Assembly: GCA_003427395.1 (NCBI GenBank)
Contig: BFEA01000560.1
Location: forward strand, 471,508 to 495,935
From: Chara braunii
Taxonomy: Eukaryota > Streptophyta > Charophyceae > Charales > Characeae
Direction: 5' to 3'
DNA: 24,428 nt
Shown here: positions 19,479 to 24,428 of the stretch, in pieces
Layout: each line of letters begins with the position of its first letter
Position numbering within the stretch: position 1 is the stretch's first letter
The notes under the pieces: model-generated
Told to the model about the DNA's origin: nothing
Seen by the model: only the letters and a program-made list of their open reading frames with translations
Databases searched by the model: none
Made by a program: the position numbers and the translations under genes

Positions 19479-19950
19479 GAGAGAAGGTTAACAACAGTCA
19501 TATTTTTCATGACCACTTCAGGACACCCTTCACCACTTCAGGATGCAGTCTGCCTAAACAGCTGGTTTTTAGGGTCTTCGGACCTTTCACCACTTCAGGA
19601 CCATTCAGGTCTGAAAATCCTGAATGGTCCTGAAGTGGTGAAAGCTCCGAAGACCCTGAAAAACACTTGTTTAGGCAGGCTGCATCCTCAAGTGGTGAAG
19701 GGTGGTTTTCATGGTCTTCGGACCTTTCACCACTTCAGCACCATTCGGGATTTTCAGACTGCCGAAAACTCTCACTTGACCACTTCAGGACACCCTTCAC
19801 CACTTCAGGATGCAGTCTGCCTAAACAGGTGGTTTTCAGGGTCTTCGGACCTTTTACCACTTCAGGACCATTCAGGATTTTTAGACTGCCCAAAACTCTC
19901 ACTTCATAATTTTCATTCCTGAATTTTCAGCTACCCGATAACCGCTTGTG
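19479..19950. mobile_element. Non-autonomous DNA element, copy B (8-bp TSD)
   Basis: This copy has the same ends as the element in the LINE: GAGAGAAGGTTAACAACAG at the left and GATAACCGCTTGTG at the right. It is flanked by perfect 8-bp repeats AGTTGGTG (19471-19478 and 19951-19958) inside a satellite unit. It is 472 bp against 332 bp because an inverted segment has been added: arms of about 85 bp (about 19525-19610 and 19619-19704) separated by a short TCTGAAAAT loop. The remaining interior matches the 127-bp CACCACTTCAGGA units of copy A. It has no protein of its own and would depend on a transposase elsewhere. Confidence 0.88.
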
Positions 19951-20062
19951 AGTTGGTGATGCTCACGAGAGACCATTCACCTCTACTTATGAAGCAATAA
20001 GGGGTCAGCACGTTAGTATCAGCAGAAAAAAATACTTTTTGCTAGGGGTTATTCTCTTTACG

Positions 20063-20114
20063 TTTGGCACAGTGATCTTTTTTTTTTTTTTTTTTTTTTT
20101 TTTGGCACGGTGAT
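20063..20114 (-). mobile_element. Poly(T) insert flanked by a 14-bp direct repeat
   Basis: A T26 tract (20078-20103) lies between TTTGGCACAGTGAT (20063-20076) and TTTGGCACGGTGAT (20101-20114), which differ at one position. This is the footprint of a minus-oriented retro-insertion reduced to its poly(A) tail with a target-site duplication. A tandem duplication plus homopolymer expansion is the alternative. Confidence 0.6.
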
Positions 20115-20180
20115 GTACAGGTCGGATACCGTTACTATTAAAGAATCATTAACCTAGAGAGCGGGAGTTAAATGCAGTTC

Positions 20181-22440
20181 CTTGACATATGTAATGATTG
20201 ACACAGTCATTCATATAAGGCATCAAAGCACATATTCCCATAAAGGGCGTGGTGACGTCATAGAGTATCCCAAATCATACGCACGCAAGGGATTTTTTTA
20301 AGACGTTCTTTTATTACTCCGATGTAATGATAAGGTGTGGTGGTGCGATTAGTAGTGGATTTGTATCATTGCTGAACGATGGTGTTTTTTGTATGTCGTG
20401 TTAGACTTAAGCGGGATGAGGTGGTAATGCCATAAACAGGTACGTATTACAAGACTGTTTTGATTATATTTACACTTTGCTATATTGAAAGTGTTTGTGA
20501 AAGCGAGCTCAAGTAGGTCTTGTGGGTGTAGTTATACTTGTATACACATATTAAATTATGCTATACATGCGAATCGTAGCTATAGCGAGTTTTAGGACAA
20601 GTGTTTATGTATATTGCATGCGTGTACAAATGTGAGAGTTGGGGTAGGAGTTATATGGAGGCATATGATTGGTTGGAGTTTAGAGAGTTATCCTGTATTT
20701 ATAAGGTTAGGCGGTGTCCAATAGTCTCCCAGCGGGGGATTCAACCCCCAACTTGGCAACTAGATATAATATCCGGGTGTGTGTGCGCAAAGTGTGTATA
20801 AACACGGCCATCCCATTTGCAATGGGAGAGGAGACCAACTCGACGTCCGCAAGGTTAGCATCAGGATAGAGCTCTGCAGTAATTAGTCTCCTTTTTTAAG
20901 GAGAGAACCACTTCAATATGTCATGGGGGAGGTGGGTGGGAGGTGTGGATTAGGTAGGGAGCTGTTAAAAGATTAGTAGGTTAGATTGTGTTAGGATCGA
21001 CAAAATTAAAAGTCGAAGGGGGGGTGCACGCCCTAAAGCGCGCTTTTCGCCGCATAGCACCCATAGCAGCTCATCAGAGGGATTAGTCATTAGGCTCCTG
21101 TTAGCGTAGGGGGTGAGAGGGGATCGTAATCAAAGGTTTGTAAGAGATACAACATAGGTAGTTAGAGGTTAGGATGCATGAGATCCATACCTGAGAGGTC
21201 ATGGCTGGTGATGCAGTGGTATCAGTCGCCGCCATAGCTTTTCGGCTAGTCTTAGGCGAGAGATCAAGCACTTCATTATACAAGGCGAAGTGTGAGAGGC
21301 ACAGAAGTGTGCCTTCCCAGTCACAGACACCGGGTCGGCTTGCCTGATTGCGTGTTTGCGCGAGAAGAGCATAGTATTGGCAGAGATGTGTGTTGATCCA
21401 GAAGTGTTCGCGTGCACCGTAGCAGATGGGTGAGCGCAGGAGGAGTATAGTGTGAGGGCGTGATAGGATATACATAGTAAACATAGGTAGACAGGCCAGG
21501 GAAAAAGGCGCAGGGGGAGCTTGCAATGGCGGTGGGGTCGTATGAGCTGTAGTTTGGTATGCAGCGCGTCATAGAGAGGGCGAGGGTCAGGAGGGAGGGG
21601 GCAGGGGGGAGCAGAGGGGGTTCTTTTATGTGGGCATACGGGATTATGGTTTTAGGTAGCGTAGTGGCTTTGTGTCAGGGGTTCACGTTGTACAGGGAGG
21701 TGTGTTCAATCGTGGTCGAGGAATGTAGTGCGTATCGCGTTCTTTCGCAGGGTTCGCGTTTCTGTTTTGTTTTGTCTGTATTGTCGTATCGTGGTCTGGC
21801 TATGGAGGTCCTTGTGCTGTGTTGGTCGTATTGTCACAGTGGTTTTGTCATGGGGTGGCAGTAGCATTTCGACTGTTTGTCGTATGTGGGATGTCACGTT
21901 TCTCCATATTGTCGTTTCGCGTAGTGTTGTACACGCCTTGGTCGGGTCCAGTTTTTTTGTTCGTTGTCTTTATTGTCGAAGTTTTTTTTTTAAAGTAGTT
22001 TTTTGTGTGTGTGTGCGTTTAGGACTGTTTTTCAGTGCATTACCGTGCTTTGAGTCCCATAATCGGGGGAGTCTGAGAGAGTGGGTGTCTATATTTGTGT
22101 CCATATTTGTGTTTATCATATGTGAGATACATCGTTTGTTCTGGTGTGTGTTCCGCTCAGTTGTAGTTTGTCAACTTTGTCTATTAACTAGAACATGTTT
22201 TTTATTTTACTGTTATTTTTTAGAGGGTTTTATTAATTTTATTATAATTAAAAAAAAGGTTAAGTATTGATTTATACGGATTTATTTATTATTACTATTA
22301 AGGCTTCTCTTTTTTATTTTTTAATTATTTTATTATCATTATTAATTCTTTAAGGCTAGTACAAATTTGTCTATTAGTATTTTTAGTGATAGTTATACAT
22401 ACTTATCTACTATTACTGTTATTTTTTTAATTATTTCTTT
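20181..22440. other. Unassigned T/G-rich region
   Basis: The + strand is G/T-rich and, on the minus strand, A/C-rich, like the sense strand of the LINE. A 180-codon frame at 21728-22270 (+) is Cys/Phe/Val-rich, starts at a non-ATG codon and looks like a composition artefact. A minus-strand frame at 21897-21706 is Thr/Arg/Gln-rich. Other items are a tRNA T-arm-like hairpin GGGGGATTCAACCCCC (20734-20749), a palindrome AAAGCGCGCTTT near 21034, and TGGTATCAG near 21217 resembling the start of an initiator-tRNA primer-binding site. 22250-22440 is very AT-rich. No gene is supported. Confidence 0.4.
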
Positions 22441-22913
22441 AAGCACCTCCGACCAAGCCACTCCAGCATTGGCCGCGGGGGGAAGCCGGTGTTCCGCTGC
22501 ACGCTGGAATCGGGTTGAAATTTTGATGCAGGCCGGTGGATGAAGGCGATCGAGGGAGGTGGGGCGTGCAGAGCGGTGCACGTACCGAATTGTTCACAGC
22601 GCACCAGAAGAGGAGAGAGCGCGCCCACGGGGCCCAGCGGCAGCGGGCGTCGATGCGAAGGAATATCTCAAAGCGCCCGCCGTCGGATAGCAAGAAAGTG
22701 TCGGTTTGTGGCCCGCCCCTTTTTTTTAATTTTGTTTTCGGTCGGTTTTCTTTTTTTTTTCATTTTATTTTTTCGTTTTTCTTTTATTTTTCCATTCTTT
22801 TCTTTCTTATTTTCATCTCTGTATTTGGCGGCATCTTTTTCATTTTTGGCATTTTCACGCGGGCGGCGACAATCAAAACTGGGCGGGAAAAGGAAAAAAG
22901 TTGGAGGACGCGC
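22441..22913. other. GC-rich block followed by T-rich tract; no supported gene
   Basis: 22441-22720 is GC-rich with overlapping open frames on both strands, none recognisable. 22722-22860 is dominated by T runs with CATTTT/TTTCTT texture. Frames of about 170-178 codons crossing into the next simple repeat are low-complexity. Confidence 0.4.
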
Positions 22914-23036
22914 CCGCCCGCCCGCGCACAAACACACACGCACGCACGCCCACACAGCCACCGACCGACAGACAGACAGACGCCCGCCCGCCCGCCTGCC
23001 CACCGACACACACACACACACGCACACACACACACA
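22914..23036. repeat. Compound microsatellite (CCCG/CACA/GACA types)
   Basis: Blocks of CGCCCGCC, ACACACACGC, GACAGACAGACA and a final (CA)n run follow each other. The long frames through it in all directions are artefacts of low complexity. Confidence 0.95.
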
Positions 23037-23084
23037 TATCTATCTTAGTATATTAGTATTTGAAGCTTGCTTATAGCAGTTGTG

Positions 23085-23152
23085 GTCGGGTTGGGGTTTG
23101 AACCCACACACAAATTTTGAAATACCCAATTGCCCAATGAGATAACCGCTTA
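23085..23152 (-). mobile_element. tRNA-like head of a SINE or tRNA pseudogene
   Basis: On the minus strand an A-box-like TATCTCATTGGG (23144-23133) and a B-box-like GGTTCAAACCC (23104-23094) are about 29 bp apart, the spacing of an RNA polymerase III promoter in tRNA genes. Acceptor-stem pairing is poor, so it is not a functional tRNA. The element would run toward lower coordinates, where it soon meets the (TG)n tract. I could not define its 3' end or target duplication. Confidence 0.5.
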
Positions 23153-23344
23153 GGTGGATTGGGTCCCTGTTTGCTTTTGGGGACTGCTGTCTTTTGAAGT
23201 GTATCCGATGTCAGGCTGCTGGCACATCATCATGTGCCTGTGTGTCTGAACCCTAACGTCTCACAATGTGACCCTCGCCAGCCTGAAATGGACTTTCCTG
23301 GCTTTATGCACTGAGTTCTTAGGGGGGGCGGCGACCGGCAGGCA
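23153..23344. other. No gene seen
   Basis: Mixed sequence between the tRNA-like element and the 204-bp dimer. No coding frame or repeat is obvious. Confidence 0.5.
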
Positions 23345-23760
23345 CAGGCGGGTCCGGGCCGAACATTTTCAAGCGCGAACTTTGACGATTTTTCGCGCTC
23401 AGACAAATTGGCAAAAAAATCTGAAAATTTGATGTCCTGTAGATTAGGCCGTGATCTTTCCAGGAAAAATCAAAAAAATGAAAAAAAATAAAAATAAATG
23501 GTGAAGTAAATGTCGCGCCGTTTCGTCATATTTTCAATTTTTGCTACTCTACCACGTATGGGCCAACAGGAAAAGAAACCCAACTTTCGCGATTTTTTGC
23601 AAGCAGAAGGATGACCCAACAATTCTGAAAATTCGAGGGTCTATAAATTTGGTCGTGATCTTTACAAGAAAAATATTAAAAAAAAAAAAAAAATCATCTC
23701 AACCACGAAATAAATCACGGGAGTAATTCAATGCATTTTCGAATTTTGCCACTCCGCCAG
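23345..23760. repeat. ~204-bp tandem dimer
   Basis: The word CGTGATCTTTCCAGGAAAAA near 23449 recurs as CGTGATCTTTACAAGAAAAA near 23653, 204 bp later. Each is preceded by TCTGAAAATT and followed by an A-rich tract, then a CATTTTCGAATTTTGCCACTC-like block (or ATTTTCAATTTTTGCTACTC). The two copies differ at many positions. Confidence 0.75.
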
Positions 23761-24134
23761 TTCCCCCCACTGTACTACCGGTAGTCCTCATGGACCTGTG
23801 GTCCTGTGCTACCGGTTCCCTCTAATTTTTTTTTGTTTTTTTTTTAAAGGGCGGCAGTCTTGAGATATATCCATAGGTGACCGGCTTTGGGTAATTCGAG
23901 ATTGTTATGGAAGTCATTATTGTAGAATCAATGTAGATTATATTATATTATATATCATGATCATGACTTATTGAGCTTCCTTATTGAGCTTCCTTATTGA
24001 GCTTATGTTGTGACAGGTATATTGAGCCTCTTGAAATATCGTGAAACTGATGGTCTCAACCCTGTTAAGCTTGATAATTATGAACCTCAGCTATGATCAT
24101 TCTGACCGAGAACTCAACCTGAGAGCTCTTTTTA
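23761..24134. other. No gene; includes a 13-bp triplication
   Basis: The only structure is TTATTGAGCTTCC repeated at 23968, 23981 and 23994 (the last copy partial), with a related ATTGAGCCTCTTG shortly after. A TATTATATTATATATC AT-rich stretch precedes it. Confidence 0.6.
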
Positions 24135-24385
24135 TTGGATATGTATGTATTGGGTGTGTCCCGACCGGCCGCAGCAGGACCTAAGCAACCACTTCCACTT
24201 GGCCCGATGCTCCCGCATTGCAACGGGTTACAGGGCGGCACAACTTGCCCCAGCGAGTTACCAGTGTTGACTGGCTATGGCCACCAATCCTTCTCAGGCC
24301 ACTGAAAGTGACGGCAACGGGAATAGAACCTTGCACCTACTCGGTGCCGCTCAGGCATGAAACCTACTGAGCTAGCCGAAAAAAA
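24135..24385 (-). mobile_element. tRNA-derived SINE
   Basis: On the minus strand, GGCTAGCTCAGTAGGTTTCA holds an A box (24374-24363). GGTTCTATTCC (24330-24320) is a near-consensus B box about 33 bp further on, the internal polymerase III promoter of a tRNA gene. A body of about 180 bp without an ORF follows. It ends with the A-rich CCAATAAAAAG near 24130, so the total of about 250 bp fits a plant SINE. It would depend on a LINE reverse transcriptase for mobility. No target duplication was found, partly because the upstream side is a poly(T) tract close to the window end. Confidence 0.7.
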
Positions 24386-24388
24386 GGG

Positions 24389-24414
24389 TTTTTTTTTTTT
24401 TTTTTTTTTTTTTT
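24389..24414 (-). repeat. Poly(T) tract (minus-strand poly(A))
   Basis: A T26 run sits directly upstream of the SINE head on the minus strand. Read on the minus strand it is an A tail, perhaps of another retroelement beyond the window edge, next to which the SINE inserted. Confidence 0.6.
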
Positions 24415-24428
24415 AACTATACTACGTT

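Larger units (their letters stand above)
18522..20180. repeat. Diverged ~312-bp tandem array, at least four units
   Basis: The anchor GRTCYATACT-like word occurs at 18522, 18831, 19143 and 19458 (spacing 309, 312 and 315). Other conserved blocks recur: CACACTCACAGTATTG (19116) with CAGTCTCAGTATTG (19432); TTTTTGCTAAG at about 18672 and 18927 and, outside the inserts, TTTTTGCTAGG near 20036; and TATCTAGYGCA at 18696 and 19260. The last unit was opened by a DNA element and a poly(T) insert. Divergence is high, so it is an old satellite or repeated retroelement remnant. No coding frame is kept. Confidence 0.7.

Noticed and set aside
19473-19922. A 149-codon + frame with SPLQD repeats
   Set aside because: It is a translation of the tandem CACCACTTCAGGA units of the DNA element; copy A does not keep it open.
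20734-20749. A tRNA gene from the GGGGGATTCAACCCCC hairpin
   Set aside because: Only a T-arm-like hairpin exists. The A-box-like word lies directly beside it and no cloverleaf can be built.
21728-22270. A 180-codon + strand frame that looks like a membrane protein
   Set aside because: It starts at GTG, is extremely Cys/Phe/Val-rich because the DNA is T/G-rich, has no recognisable segment, and ends in poly-Lys from an A run.
22536-23076. Overlapping frames of 170-178 codons and a 121-codon minus frame
   Set aside because: They run through T tracts and a compound microsatellite. Their length is due to low complexity.

Overview
This window looks like nuclear DNA from a plant-lineage eukaryote with a large, repeat-rich genome. 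Almost everything recognisable is a decayed mobile element or a tandem array. There is no bacterial-style gene organisation and no intact host gene that I can name. The L1-type LINE, short tRNA-derived elements, TATA boxes and GT/AG splice-like sites fit a land plant or a charophyte alga. The wording of a decayed Ty3/gypsy-type gag at 16.3-16.8 kb makes a charophyte (for example a stonewort) my weak preference. That is recall and cannot be checked here.

Layout. 1-69 is a (CT)n microsatellite. 200-1300 holds splice-like signals and one plausible exon. About 1.3-7.73 kb is a full-length-like but dead L1-clade LINE on the + strand. It has an ORF1-like segment, then an ORF2 with endonuclease, reverse transcriptase with an intact FADD box, and a C-terminal region, then an A/C-rich 3' region and an A20 tail. 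ORF2 carries eleven in-frame stops and several frameshifts. It is also split at 5.19 kb by a short non-autonomous DNA element with an 8-bp target duplication. 8.06-8.42 kb is a possible small spliced gene fragment. 8.8-9.3 kb is a minus-strand gag-like ORF with one stop.

9.9-14.85 kb is a mosaic of at least four tandem repeat families: an exactly phased 83-bp unit full of hairpins, a 46-47-bp unit with two alternating subtypes, a strictly phased 41-bp unit, and a unit of about 49 bp. The 46- and 41-bp families share one hairpin core. A TATA box lies just after the 83-bp array. 14.88-15.93 kb is a frameshifted protein-coding relic that I do not recognise. 16.35-16.82 kb is the minus-strand gypsy-type gag relic. 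17.1-18.4 kb is GC-rich, promoter-like DNA without a convincing ORF.

18.5-20.1 kb is a diverged tandem array of about 312 bp per unit. It hosts a second copy of the same non-autonomous element, again with a perfect 8-bp duplication, and a poly(T) tract flanked by direct repeats. 20.2-22.4 kb is T/G-rich and unassigned. The right end carries a (CA)n/(CCCG)n tract, a tRNA-like element, a 204-bp tandem dimer, a 13-bp triplication and a clear tRNA-derived SINE on the minus strand.

The elements form a layered insertion history (LINE, then DNA element, then local 76-bp duplication; satellite, then DNA element and poly(T) insert) rather than a cooperating pathway. I found no CRISPR array, rRNA gene or intact functional operon-like system. 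The strongest new-looking items are the two-copy 8-bp-TSD element family and the hairpin-bearing arrays.
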